DNA of 64,000 nt from Mantis religiosa. Taxonomy: Eukaryota > Arthropoda > Insecta > Mantodea > Mantidae. Numbering within the stretch: position 1 is the first letter of the stretch; every line of letters starts with the position of its first letter. The stretch covers positions 400,001-464,000 of the forward strand of contig JAUKNK010000333.1 of NCBI GenBank assembly GCA_030765055.1, in the 5' to 3' direction. Below are positions 1 through 10,172 of this stretch, in pieces. The position numbers and the translations under genes were made by a program. The notes beneath the pieces are model-generated. The model had not been told where the DNA came from, did not search any database, and saw only the letters and a list, made by a program, of their open reading frames with translations.

Positions 1-230
1 TCTTTCCCAATTTTCTCCTGACTTTTATTTGACTACTCCATTTTATTTCTTCTTTGCGTTTTTCCTTAACTTCTTTCTCTTCCTTCTTCTTATTTTCTCT
101 ATTCGATTCTACACTTTACTCCCATCTTTATTCTTCTTGTTCTCCTTTTTCTTCTCCTTTTCTTCTTTTCTTCTTTCTTCGTTACTTTCCTTACTTATTT
201 CTTTACTAACTTTATCATCATTTCTTGGGG
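1..230 (+). repeat. pyrimidine-rich low-complexity tract
   Basis: About 230 bases almost entirely of T and C, made of irregular CTTCTT, TTTCTTC and similar units, start at the window edge. The open frame across it is a composition artefact rich in F, L and S. Confidence 0.75.
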
Positions 231-589
231 AAGCCTTTTGCAAACAACTTCTAATTTTAAAATATTCCATCCATTAATAACAACAGCTAAATTAAGTAAC
301 TTATATAAGCAAAATGGACTTCTAATATCTGTAAGTGTACGCACTTCTTGTTTGCTCCGCGTGCCGTGAAGGTCAAGCGCAACACCAGTTGGCCGACCGC
401 ATTACACATGCACCAAGCTCATATACTAATTACTATATTGCTATTAACTTCTAAACTGCTTATTTAAACTTCATGCTATAAATACTCACAGCTTACTATT
501 TCTTTTATCCTTCTTAATATATATTTCACTATTCAAATAAACTTATTTTTATCACTTTTATCTTCACTTAAAGCAGAGCAGAAACATAA
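231..589. other. unassigned sequence left of the gypsy element
   Basis: No exon, transposase or repeat family is recognised. A short GC-richer patch near 350-410 interrupts AT-rich DNA, but it has no coding signal I can name. Confidence 0.4.
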
Positions 590-597
590 CGCGTCTG

Positions 598-1140
598 CAA
601 TGCTCCAAGGCTCTCTCTGGGAAAATATGGGGGTTTGGACAGCAGGGACACCTGGAGAGATACTGCCCACACCAGGAAGAGCAGCCGGAAGACGAGTAAG
701 GGTCGTCGTGGAGAGGAGCACGTCGGCACCATCACTACCATCCCCTCGAGTGACACTGCGCGCCGTCAGCCGCCGTTGGAATGACAACCTTATCGCGGAC
801 GGTTGGGTGGAGGGGAAATAGTGCCGGCTGCTCGTAGACACCCAGGCGGCCGTGACCATCATCAGACCTGACGTGGCCAAGGATTTGCCGACGAGGAAGC
901 CGAGCCGAGCATTCCAGGTTGTGACGGCTTCGGGTGACAACTTAACTGTGGAGAAGGAGGCCCTGCTGAAGTTGACCTTGGGAAGGAGTGCCGTACGTCT
1001 GTGGGTGTTCGTCGCGAAGGTTGCTGAGGAGGTAATACTGGATTAGTTGTCCACAGGAGCCACCAGGCGACGGTCGACGTCGGCAGGAAGGTCCTTTGGC
1101 TCAATGAAGAAGAGGTGATACCCCTGCAATGCGATGAACG
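598..1140 (+). pseudogene. gypsy copy A gag end and protease remnant
   Basis: Near 635-680 one frame reads GHLERYCPHQEEQPE, the second half of a gag CCHC zinc knuckle; the first cysteines are lost. Near 830-870 another frame reads LVDTQAAVTI, corresponding to the retroviral-type aspartic protease active site, with D-T-Q where D-T/S-G is expected. The following region to about 1045 (VAKDLPTRKPSRAFQ, VAEEVILD) matches the protease part of copy B. A stop follows EEVILD and frames change several times. Confidence 0.75.
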
Positions 1141-1334
1141 CCTTGAAATATGCAGGGTCATTTGAAGGAAGACGTGGTGGTCCCCACTAAAAGCGAGGTG
1201 GTGGTGACGGCACGACTGGAAGGCCAGCTGACGAAGAACATGATGCTGGACCAGAAGATGCCTGGACACGGAATCTTTGTACACACGGCATTAATGCCGT
1301 GCCGAGAAGAGGTGCCAGTGAGGCTGTTATTACC

Positions 1335-1850
1335 GCTGCTTCATAAAGGGGTTCTCCTACATCGCCAAACCCCTCTCCCGCATGACAGAGGAACACCGGC
1401 CCTATGTGTGGATGGAGGACGCCAGAGCCGCTTTCCAGCATCTGAAGAAGACATTGTGCAGTACTCCTATTTTGGGATTCCTACAACCAGGTGGCGCCTT
1501 CATTGTGGACACTGACACCAGCGACCATTGCATTTGAGGTGTCCAATCCCAAGTCCAGGACGGCCACCTTCGGGTGATAGCCTACTAAAGCAAGACGCTA
1601 TCCAAGGCAGAGAAGAACTACTGCATCACCCGACGAGAGTTACTGGTGGTAGTAAACACAATGGAGCACTTCCACAAATACCTGTATGGTCAGCCATTCC
1701 CCACTCTGTCCTAACATGGCTACTGAGCTTTAGAAACCTGGAAGGCCAGACAGCACGCTGGGTGCAGAGGCTGCAAGATTACGACTTCACCTCTGAACAT
1801 CGTAGAGCTACGGTGACGCAGACGCCATGTCCTGAGACCCTGCCTAAAGG
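1335..1850 (+). pseudogene. gypsy copy A RNase H remnant
   Basis: With frameshifts, the sequence reads FIKGFSYIAKPLSRMTEEHRPYVW, then ..GGAFIVDTDTSDHCI, SKTLSKAEKNYCITRRELL and TARWVQRLQDYDF. The catalytic Asp of the TDTSD motif is readable. An in-frame stop follows DHCI, and the H-L-R-T-D-H-S motif seen in copy C is lost to a small deletion after QPFP. This corresponds to the Ty3/gypsy RNase H connecting to the integrase tether. Confidence 0.8.
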
Positions 1851-2139
1851 AGTTCGGCCAATGCAAAAGAGTGGAAGAGAAGGAGCGTGCCGCAGTTGTC
1901 CGAGTGGTCACGGCGGTTCCTGTGGATGGCTGGGATAGCGCAGGCTCTAGGGGCAGCAGGTGGCGGACGCAGACTTGGGGACACTCTTGGGAGAAGTGGA
2001 GGCAGGGACAAGACCAAACTGGCAGGATATCGCACCGAGAAGCGCCACCTACAAGACGTACTGGGCCCAAAGAGACTCACTGAAGACAAGAGAGGGCTTG
2101 CTGTTCCAGGTATAGTAACCGCCTGATTGTATGGGGTAG

Positions 2140-2631
2140 AGAGAAGAGTTGGTACTTTACCGAAGCAAGGTCTAGGAAGTCTTGGAGGAAATGCATGTCG
2201 GTACTTCAGGAGGACTCTGGGAGCAAACCGAACGATCGACAAATTCCGACAGCGCTACTACTGGCTCAGGCTCCGATTAAATGCTGAGAAATGGTGCCAT
2301 CAATGTCATGTGTGCGCGGCGGTTAGCGGCCCCCATTCTAGGACCCGGGGTCGCATGTAGCAGTACAACTTCGGAGCGCCATTTGAAAGGATCACCGTCG
2401 ACATAGCTGGATCACTCCCACTGTCCAACCGTGGCAGCAAGTAGCTCATGGTGGTCGTAGACTACTTCGCCAAGCGGCCGGAAGTGTATCTCGAACCAGG
2501 AGGCAAAGACAATCAGAGACTGCCTTGTGGAGCAAGTGTTCTGCCGATTTGGGGTGCCGTTAAAGTTCCACACTGACTAGGGCACCAATTTTGAGTCCAT
2601 TCTGATTAAGGAGGCACTAGAAAAGCTTGGG
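2140..2631 (+). pseudogene. gypsy copy A integrase zinc-binding and core remnant
   Basis: The region contains a decayed HHCC-type N-terminal zinc-binding segment (ANRTIDKFRQRYYWLRL... CHQCHVCA) and, from about 2395, VDIAGSLPLSNRGSK, a stop, then LMVVVDYFAK. These are the first and second parts of the DDE catalytic core of Ty3/gypsy integrases. Stops at about 2444 and 2578 and a frameshift inactivate it. Confidence 0.75.
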
Positions 2632-3237
2632 GTGAACAAGACCCGCACTGCACCCCTACATCCCCAGTCAGATGGCATGGTGGAAAGATACATCAAGACC
2701 TTAGAAGAGCACTTGAGGAAGTTCGTGGCCAGCCATCAACGAGACTCGAACGTCAAGGTGCCGATGCTCTTGCTGGCGTACCACTCGTCTACACACGATA
2801 CCACTGGGATGTCTCCAGCCAGCTTAATGTTCTGCCGAGAGTTACGCTTCCCTTGTGATCTGACTTTTGGAAGCCCCCCGGACGCAAAACAGCCAGCAAC
2901 CAAGTACGTGGAGAACCTGGTGGACCATCAACACGACATGCATGTGAATGCTCATCAAAATATCCAGAAGGCGAGCGACCATTTGAAGACCGGATATTAC
3001 AGTCAAACCAAAAGCCAAGTGTTCCAGCTTGGTGACCTAGTCTGGTTTTACCGCCTTACCCGGACCAAGGGACGATGCCCGAAGCTCCACCAACCATGGC
3101 AAGGACCGTACCGGGTGGTGAAGAGGACTAAGGACGTGGTCTACCGTATCCAGAAGGTTCCCCGAGGTAAGATGTTGGTGGTACACCTGGATCGTCTGGC
3201 CCGTTTCGATAGTGCTGTTCGGGACGACCAGCCTTGA
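2632..3237 (+). pseudogene. gypsy copy A integrase C-terminal open frame (201 codons)
   Basis: An uninterrupted frame encodes the end of a Ty3/gypsy integrase. TAPLHPQSDGMVERYIKTLEEHL includes the third catalytic acidic residue (the E of VER) of the DDE triad. It is followed by LAYHSSTHDTTGMSPASLMF and the C-terminal GPYRVVK..KDVVYRIQ chromodomain-like/GPF-type module, ending HLDRLARFD. It is the longest intact coding piece in copy A. The start codon is internal and not biological. The first two catalytic residues lie in the broken region upstream. Confidence 0.88.
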
Positions 3238-3248
3238 GCAGGGAGCAG

Positions 3249-3618
3249 TGTCGCCAGGCCATTGTTGATTAGAGGTGGCGCGGGCAACGAGATCAAGGAG
3301 ACGGCAGGCAGTGCGGAGATAAAAGCTCGCCGAAATGGTGTGCGGGAGGAGACGGATTTCTCGGAAGTTCACCTTTGTTCTAGCCGGTTCTCGATTGTGT
3401 GAGAAATTTCTGGAATGTTAGTAAACTATAAAAAGGCAACCAGCCCGAAAAAGAGGGGAGTCAGATTCGGTAATTGAATGCGTGCGGGTAAGCAGCTGTG
3501 TTTTTTGACCTTGTATGTTGTATTGCATATGTGTACGAAGCGTATTTCTACGGAAATAAAGTGCATTTTTATGTGTTTGTAAGCTGGTCTTTTGATTTCA
3601 CGAACCCACGCAGTCACA
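3249..3618 (+). mobile_element. 3' LTR of gypsy copy A
   Basis: The LTR begins TGTCGCCAGG directly after the purine tract and ends CACGCAGTCACA. It holds a TATA-like box TATAAAAAGG at 3427-3436 and a polyadenylation signal AATAAA at 3555-3560. Its right end matches the ends of LTRs at 6749, 30298, 54112, 55606, 57384 and 60742 (consensus CGAACCCACAAAGTCACA). The bases immediately after are ATAT. At 370 bp it is shorter than its relatives (425-544 bp), so it carries deletions. Confidence 0.85.
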
Positions 3619-3624
3619 ATATGT

Positions 3625-4500
3625 AAAATGGAAGGAGAAGTTGTCGTCAGTGAGCTTATGGTACAACGATGGTTCCAATGTTTCAACAATGGAGATAAAA
3701 ACACTGAAGATATACCATTCTATGGAATACCTAATGTATGGAATATTTGAGCTAACATGCCAAGTTTTGCGAAAAAAAAATCTAGAAGAAAATACCCGTA
3801 TGCTTTCAGAAGAAATTGATGCATCCAAAGATACCATACATCACCACATTAAGACACTTGGAAAATCATACAGAAGCTGTAGATCTGCATCTATGAACTG
3901 GCATCTCAACAGGCTGAACATTGAGTGGGTATCTGTCATCAGGTTATCCATAATACCATGGATAATAGATTATTCAGGAAAATTGTCACTTTTAATGAAA
4001 AAGGGGTATGTTACTAAAACCCTGATATCTCAAAACAGCGGCTTGATGCCCACGAATCTGTCAAAGTAGTTGTTAAAAGAAATAAGTTTGGCCCAAAGTA
4101 AAGTTGTGCATCTAGTGGAATTTTGAAAGTGTGATTCAGTGGGTGTTAGTTCCAAATGGGCGGACAATTGCCGTGGATTTTTATTCTCAACAATTGGAAT
4201 GAATTCATGAAATTTTTAAGATGAACATACCCAGCATTAGTTAACTGATGTATAGTTTCATTGCAACAGGAGAATACTACAGCCCATACTGCTTGAACAA
4301 CCATGGAAAAAATTCAGGAATTGGGAGAAATCAAACTGCTACGACACCCAGCATGCAGCCCTGATCTCACATCATCAGATTTACTATGTGGAAGAAATTT
4401 TGACAACACTGAAGCAGTGCAAGTGCGTGTAACCAAATTCTTCACATCAAAAACCAGAAAGGAACGTGTTAATTAACTATCTAGTTGGCAGTAGGATTGT
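3625..4500 (+). pseudogene. mariner-family transposase fossil
   Basis: Across several frames the sequence keeps mariner landmarks: VQRWFQCFNNGDKNTEDIP, the second helix-turn-helix LEENTRMLSEEIDASKDTIHHHIKTLGK at about 3780-3865, and near 4330 HPACSPDLTSSDLL, the degraded form of the HPPYSPDLAPSD motif holding the third catalytic D, then KFFTSKTRKE. Stops and frameshifts are frequent and no terminal inverted repeats are obvious. It lies directly right of gypsy copy A. Confidence 0.8.
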
Positions 4501-5219
4501 GTAAATTCCAGCTACTATTAGATCAGTCTATTATATTCAGACTTATCCATTCATTATCCTGTACGCCCTCCCAACATGTCGATGTTAAATCTTTATACCT
4601 GGCTTGAAGCCCAAGAGCATCTTGAATATATTCGTCACCAGGAAAATTTCAGGTATTATTTTCTAACAGGTCAGTCATTCTCCTGCCATAGATTTCTTAA
4701 TTTTCCTAGCTATAATGATGAAGCTGGAAGTATTCTACATTTACATTTTTCTGGCCTTGTCTTGTTACAAACTTTTGAAGCATTTACTGCCACATAGCAG
4801 CAGCTACTCTTTCCCAGCATGTCTTTATTCTATGGGTTCAAATGCACCAAAAGTTATCGGAATCAGTCCAGTACAATAATATTAGAAGGCTCTTTATGGA
4901 CATGTTCTTGTTTTAACCCTCCGTTAGGCATGCACCTTGGCAGAACACTGTTGGTGGCATGTGATCTGAGAGGCCTGCACTATATTTGTTTGGTTAAATG
5001 CAGTAATTCTTTTTGTTTTAATTTTTCTTTTTCTCCTTTATATTTGGCTCTATGTAGGTTAAATATATATGACTTTTGTTAGTATAATTATACTAGCTGA
5101 ATCATGATATGAGAATGTATATTATAATTTGCACATTCGAATGTTCCTGTCTTGTGGATATATTTCTTTCGGTATCCAGGAAAATAATCCTAGAATTAAT
5201 GTACGTAATATTCAACATT
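4501..5219. other. unassigned stretch between mariner and piggyBac fossils
   Basis: AT-rich DNA with two short open frames (near 4576-4797 and 4819-5082) that resemble nothing I recognise. No splice-flanked frame continuing the ABCA gene is seen here. Confidence 0.4.
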
Positions 5220-6190
5220 GATCAGCTTGTAGTTCTGGTTACATTGTGCGTAGCAGACAATTGTTTTCACCAACTGCAGATTTAGTGCCCTTGTAATGCA
5301 TGATTACTTCAGGCTCTTTCTCGGCACCTTCTAACAGTTGGTCCGATGAAATATGCAGACTTGGGATCAAAAATGTTGTTTTACCACTATTATTTTCTGG
5401 AACATATGACACAAATGCTTTGTTTTTCATGAAGCCTTTATGCTTAAGTATTAGCTGCAACCTTTTGGAGAAGTAAAATTACTGGGCAACACCATTTTGT
5501 TCTTGTGTACTGTACTGAACAAATGCATTTGTCTTTTGCACAGCTCATTCACCAGTGATACATTAGTGAACCAATCATCTGCTGTAACATTTCCGCCAGT
5601 GCCATAGATTCGTTCAGTTAGTCTTAGCACTATAGCCCTTATGAATTTATTTTGCAAAAGTTATCTGTTTGGCCGCTGTCCACACTAATATTCCTTACTA
5701 GTGGTGTAAAGCACTTTTGTGTCACTCAAAGAGAATGTTTTTATTTAATACTAGTTTGGACTTACTTGTTTGGTTTATATGGTATATACTGTCTAGAACT
5801 ACATCAATCATGAAATGCCGTTAACTGTTCATCATCAGTGATATTTTGTCCAAGAGAGTAATGCTTCTTATAGTTAGTTATTCTTAAACATTGTAAACAT
5901 TTCTCTAACAGTAGCCAATTTGTCCAATACCAATGAATACCATCTGGTATTTACAATACAGTACCATTAGCTCCTTCCACTGGCAAAGCAATTTTCCACA
6001 ACTCTCTAACGAAGAAAATCATGTCATCAACATGTAATGAGAGTAGGTGCTAAGGGCCAGCTAGACTTGCACGACACCTTACTGCTGATTTATCATTCTT
6101 ACAGCTTCAATAAGAAGATAAAGTTATTGCTGCAGCAGACAATGGAGTAAGGTATAATGTTAGTTGTCCTAGTCAAGCAATTATGTAGGA
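5220..6190 (-). pseudogene. piggyBac-like transposase fossil
   Basis: On the minus strand, pieces match the DDE_Tnp_1_7 transposase of piggyBac elements in order. DEQLTAFH..CSSRQYIPYKPNK lies at about 5760-5850. VLRLTERIYGTGGNVTADDWFT lies at about 5555-5640 and includes the D of the catalytic core. LFSTVHKNKMVLPSNF comes next, then GFMKNKAFVSYVPENNSGK and KPEVIMHYKGTKSAV (written E-P-E-V here) at about 5270-5420. The frame changes and contains stops. No TTAA-flanked terminal repeats were identified. Confidence 0.85.
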
Positions 6191-6368
6191 GCATTCGTTC
6201 ATTAACTACAACTTTTAAATAAAGCTAAGGGTCTCCCGGGTCTCACGTGATCAACAGAAGGTTAAAATGTAAAAGTATTGCCAACCTTCATTGTAACCAT
6301 CAATAATACAAACTTAATGATTACCTGTCATACTTAGAAATTATGTTAACACTGTTCTTTTGTTGCAG

Positions 6369-6583
6369 CTACCGTTTCTTATTCTTCACGACTTACGGGT
6401 ACAAAGCTCATACCTTATCAATTTCAAGCCATGTTTAAGAAGAAAATGATATATGAAATTCGAACTTGGTACTTAACTCTTTGTCAAATGATCATCCCCG
6501 CACTAATACTTACTATAGGTATCCTAGCGGCACGGTCTAAAGGTGGAGGTGAAAATCTTCCACCTCTTGAAATTGACCTTAAG
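6369..6583 (+). CDS. ABCA3: ABCA3-like exon a: start of transmembrane domain 2
   Basis: The exon follows a TTGTTGCAG acceptor and ends at AAG before GTAAGTA. Its first two bases complete a codon begun in an upstream exon not in the window. It encodes the conserved stretch before the seventh helix, LTG..L...QFQAMFKKK, where a basic cluster marks the cytoplasmic side. One hydrophobic helix follows (LCQMIIPALILTIGILAA), then the start of the large non-cytoplasmic loop with a GGGENLPPLEIDLK end. The matching position in vertebrate ABCA3 also begins LTG and QFWAMF. No frame damage is seen. The join to the next exon falls between codons. Confidence 0.9.
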
Positions 6584-6748
6584 GTAAGTAGTGCATTATT
6601 CAAACTGTCTCTTTTAATGAAACTAGGCTTATTCATTATGAGCAACAGATATCAATACTCAGTAATATAAAGTCATTATAACTTAATCAATCATAACTTA
6701 TTAATTTATGTAGGGTGTTTATGAATTCATGCACTAGCTGAGGACTAC

Positions 6749-7209
6749 TGTGACTTTGTGGGTTCGTAGAATCAAAAGTCCGAGTTACAGATAGCCCAAA
6801 TGCTCATTATTTCCGTTGAAATACACTATTCAGTTCTCACATAACAAAATTGCGTCACATACACACAGTCTACCAAGGTTGATGACAATAACAAACAGCG
6901 TTCTGATCAGCTCTCGTTACAACACTCTACAGCTGTTTACTGCTTCCGACTCTCGCGTGTGCTTCTTGGCTAGTCGTCATCTTCTTAAATACCTAATTAT
7001 TATTTCTAGATATTTCCGGAACAATTAAGAAACCGAATAATCTCTATCAACCAGGACGTCACCAGAAATTTCCGTTTATCTCAGTTGTTTGTTTCGGCAG
7101 ACATTTATATCGCGCTAACTTTAACTGCTTTTGCAAGCTCTTTATTACCGTGAAGCACTATCCGTCTGTTATCTATTTGCGCCGAAACTTTATGCCCGTT
7201 GCCGCGACA
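6749..7209 (-). mobile_element. 3' LTR of gypsy copy B
   Basis: In plus coordinates it starts TGTGACTTTGTGGG and ends GCCGCGACA, so on its own strand it reads TGTCGCGGCAACGGGC ... CCCACAAAGTCACA. It abuts the integrase end of copy B across a GAGGAGGGATCAG purine tract at about 7210-7222. The start matches the solo LTR at 30298 (TGTCACGGCAACAGGC). Length is 461 bp. Confidence 0.88.
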
Positions 7210-8917
7210 CTGATCCCTCCTCAAGGCTGGTCGTACCAAACAGCACCATCGTAGCGGGCCGGACGATCCGGATGTACCACCATCCTCCCTCGGGTCACCA
7301 TCTGGATGCGGTAGACCTCCTCACCACAAATTACGGTCCTTGCCACGGCTGTTGAAGCTTCGGGCAGCGTCCCTTGGTCCAAGTAGGGTAACACAACCAG
7401 ACCAGGTCATCTTGCTGGAACCCTTGGCTGTTGGCTTGCCTGTCATATCGGGTCTTCATGCGGTCGCTCGCCTTCTGGATGTTCTCACGAGCCATCACAT
7501 GCATGTCGTTGGGATGTTCCACCGGGTTCTCCACATGCTCGGTTGCTGGCTGCTTTACGTCCGGGGGGCTTCCAAAAGCCAGATCACTGGGGAGGCGTGA
7601 CTCTCGGCAGAACATTAAGCTGACTGTCGTCATCCCAATGGCGTCGTCTTGTGTTGACGTGCGGTAGGCCAGCGAGAGCACCTTGACGTCCCAGTCTTGC
7701 TGATGGCTGGCCAGGAGATTTCTCAAGTGCTCTTCTAAGGTCTTGATGTATCTTTGGACCATGCCGTCTGACTGCGGGTGTAGGGATGTGGTGCGGGTCT
7801 TGTTATTCGCAAGCTTTCTAGCGCCTCCTTCATCAGATTGGATTATAAATTCGTGCCCTGGTCGCTGTGGAGCTCTAATGGCACCCTAAATCAACAGAAT
7901 ACTTGCTCCACGAGGCAGTCTGTGATTGTGTTGGCCTCCTGGTTCGGAATGGCATACACCTCCGGGCACTTGGTGAAGTACTCCACGGCCACCATCAGGT
8001 ACTTTTTGCCTCGGTCGGACACTTTGAATGGTCCAGCTAGGTCTACAGCGATCCTTTCGAATGTCACGCGGACGTTGTACTGCTACATGCGAACCCGGCT
8101 CCTAGTCTGGGTGCCGTGACTCGCCGCGCACGCGTGACATTGACGGCACCATCTCTCAGCATCTGCTCGGAGCCTCAGCCAGTAGTACCGTTACTTAAGT
8201 TTGTCAGTCGTCCGGATTGCTCCCAGGTGTCCTCCTGAAGTACCGGCGTGCATTTCCTTCAAGGCTTCCGGGACCTCACTTCGGGGAAGTGCCAATTGTT
8301 CTCTTTGCGTCTTCCCATTAGGTGATTCCCATATCCGGAACAGCACCCCCTCTCTTGTCTTCAGTGAGTCCCAAAGGGCCCAGCCCGACTTGTATGTGGC
8401 GCTCCTCAGTGCGATGTCCTCCCAGGTTGGTCTTGTCGCTGCCTCCAAGTCTCTCAAGATTGGCCCCAAGTCTGCGTCCGCCAGCCGCTCCCTCATCAAG
8501 CCTGCGCTATCCCAGCCATCCCTAGGTACTGCCGTGACTGCTGCGGCAGGCTCCTTCTCTTTCACTTTTGTGTATTGACCGCACTCCTTAGGGCAGTGGA
8601 TTCGGGACATTGGGTCTGCGTTACCGTGGCTCTTCCCTCTACGATGTTCAGAGGTGAAGTCGTACTCCTGCAGCCTCTGTAACCAGCGTACAGTCTGGCT
8701 CTCCAGGTTTATAAAGCTCAGTAGCCAAGTTAGGGCGGAGTGGTCAGTCCTCAGGTGGAATGGCTGACCATACAGGTACTTGTGGAACTACTCCAATGTC
8801 TTTACTACCGCCAGTAACTCTCGCCGGGTGACGTAGTAGTTCTTTTTCTGCCTTGAATAGTGTCTTGCTGTAGTTGGTTGTCACCCACTCATGGCTGTCC
8901 TCGACTTGCGATAGGAC
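7210..8917 (-). pseudogene. gypsy copy B integrase and RNase H end (part left of the LINE insertion)
   Basis: Reading on the minus strand from 8917 downwards, the order is: end of RNase H (HCIGGVLSQVEDSHE, YSKTLFKAEKEL, decayed), the RNase H-integrase linker with the zinc-binding HAGTSGGHLGAIRTTDKLK at 8191-8610, a broken DDE core at about 7800-8180, and a 143-codon open frame at 7331-7762. That frame holds VQRYIKTLEEHL, SLMFCRESRLPSDLAFGSPPD and LVWLCYPTWTKGRCPK. The C-terminal GPYRVV module is frameshifted. The third catalytic E of integrase is replaced by Q (V-Q-R) in this copy. Confidence 0.88.
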
Positions 8918-8932
8918 GCCTCCAATGCAATG
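8918..8932 (+). repeat. target-site duplication, left copy
   Basis: The 15 bases GCCTCCAATGCAATG occur here and again at 10158-10172, exactly flanking the LINE. Together they restore the RNase H codons S-D-H-C-I-G-G of gypsy copy B. Confidence 0.93.
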
Positions 8933-10157
8933 CAGCAGCAGCAAAATGTTTGCAGGCTGTTTGGAACAGCCCGAAGGGTGATCAAATCTTGTACCTGCTC
9001 TGGGAAGAGCTTAACCACGTAGTGGCGGGATGTGGATGTTGCAGAATGACGGGTGTAATTTAAGTGGGGTTAGTGTAGGGAGGTAGCTTTTTGCTCCTCA
9101 GGGAATGATGAACCGGGTGCTACGGACAGCGAGCACCGCTGGTGGGTTAGTTAATAAACTAGGAAGAGTGTATGTATAATTTTAAATATTCCATAATAGC
9201 AATTTTGGATTAGCTGAAATTTAATTTAGGCTGGAATGGAGATCATGTGGTTACCGGTAGTGACCGCAAGACATGCGGGGTAAACGGTATCGCTTTAAGC
9301 GACGCTCACGAGGAACATAATCCCCAAGGGATCTGACGAGGGCGCTCTGATGTTGGGGCAAACCCTCGAAGAATTTTGTCGCCCGGCGCCTAATTTCATC
9401 CTCCACATATCGGAGGGATGAAGCCTCATGAAGTAATCTCACGGGGAACCTTGTACAAACAGAATAAATAATCCGAAGACATTTATTCTGTGCACGTTGG
9501 AGCAGAACTAGATGTGAGCCTGCGGCCATACCCCAGACTTCGCACGCATAGAGCATGATAGGGAGGACCAGATCCATAAAGAGGCGCAACTTTAGGGGAA
9601 CAGACATCGCATACCGAAGCACAGGGTATAGTGATGCCACGGCACCACACGACCGATGAGCTTGCTCCTGGATGTGCTTCCGAAAAGTTAGGCCCTTCTC
9701 CAGCTTGACTCCCAAGTACTTGATTGAATTCTCCCACCTGATCCCTTGCCCGAAGTAGGTAAATTGTGGGAAATTGGCGGGAAAGCGGCGCTTGGTGAAC
9801 AATATCGCTTGGCTTTTCTCCGTATTAATGGACAACCGCCAAAGCGTGCACCATTCCTGGAGGAGGATTACGTATCTTTGGATGGGTTTGAAGGTTCTGC
9901 GTGGGTGTCTGTTTGTTGAGAATAGCAGCACGTCGTCAGCATACTGTGCTATGTTGACGTGCTGTTCAGTGGGAAGGTCAGCCACATAGACGCTGTACAG
10001 CGTCGGGGATAACACAGAACCTTCGGGGACTCCGCCGCGGATAGACCTTCGTGTAGATGTTTTTCCCGCCACTGTGACAGTGAAGAATCTATGCTTTAGG
10101 AAATAGTGAAGAAGGTGTATGACTTGAGTGGGTAGCTCCAGTTGGAGGGGAAAAAAA
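8933..10157 (-). mobile_element. 5'-truncated Jockey-like LINE nested in gypsy copy B
   Basis: A 1225-bp insertion flanked by a perfect 15-bp duplication. On the minus strand it enters in the middle of the RT domain and ends after the ORF and about 300 bp of 3' sequence with a TTTTGCTGCTGCTG end instead of a poly-A tail. Truncation at the 5' end and the long duplication are typical of target-primed reverse transcription. The nearly intact frame suggests it is among the younger insertions here. Confidence 0.92.
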
Positions 10158-10165
10158 GCCTCCAA
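9251..10165 (-). CDS. LINE reverse transcriptase, C-terminal part (304-codon open frame)
   Basis: The frame holds RT palm motifs of a Jockey-type non-LTR element: RSIRGGVPEGSVLSPTLYSVYVADLP (motif B; Q of VPQGS is E here), YADDVLLFS with the catalytic YADD at 9932-9943, then LSINTEKSQAILF and SIKYLGVKLEKGLTF (thumb-proximal) and VLPIMLYACEVWG. It ends at a TGA near 9251. There is no stop or frameshift within 300 codons. The first few residues (MEAFFP) come from the gypsy target and the junction, so the apparent start is not a real one; the element's true 5' end is missing. Encoded activity would be copying RNA into DNA at a nicked target. Confidence 0.9.
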   Translation of the reverse strand: MEAFFPLQLELPTQVIHLLHYFLKHRFFTVTVAGKTSTRRSIRGGVPEGSVLSPTLYSVYVADLPTEQHVNIAQYADDVLLFSTNRHPRRTFKPIQRYVILLQEWCTLWRLSINTEKSQAILFTKRRFPANFPQFTYFGQGIRWENSIKYLGVKLEKGLTFRKHIQEQAHRSCGAVASLYPVLRYAMSVPLKLRLFMDLVLPIMLYACEVWGMAAGSHLVLLQRAQNKCLRIIYSVCTRFPVRLLHEASSLRYVEDEIRRRATKFFEGLPQHQSALVRSLGDYVPRERRLKRYRLPRMSCGHYR

Positions 10166-10172
10166 TGCAATG
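10158..10172 (+). repeat. target-site duplication, right copy
   Basis: Second copy of the 15-base duplication GCCTCCAATGCAATG, joining the LINE's truncated 5' end to the rest of gypsy copy B. Confidence 0.93.

Larger units (their letters stand above)
590..3248 (+). mobile_element. Ty3/gypsy retrotransposon copy A, decayed internal region (5' truncated, RT deleted)
   Basis: Fragments in order match gag zinc-knuckle end, protease, RNase H and integrase of an insect Ty3/gypsy element, broken by several frameshifts and stops. The block starts abruptly inside gag near 590 with no 5' LTR. Between about 1310 and 1335 the sequence jumps from the spacer after protease (C...REEVPVR) straight to the post-RT segment (YYRCFIKGF). 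The whole reverse-transcriptase core, about 1 kb by comparison with the related copy at 10284-11310, is missing. A purine-rich stretch TTGAGCAGGGAGCAG at 3234-3248 is the likely polypurine tract and abuts the 3' LTR. This copy cannot be autonomous. Confidence 0.9.

Noticed and set aside
4576..5082. Two short plus-strand frames as upstream ABCA exons
   Set aside because: Neither shows NBD1 or linker motifs nor convincing flanking splice sites.
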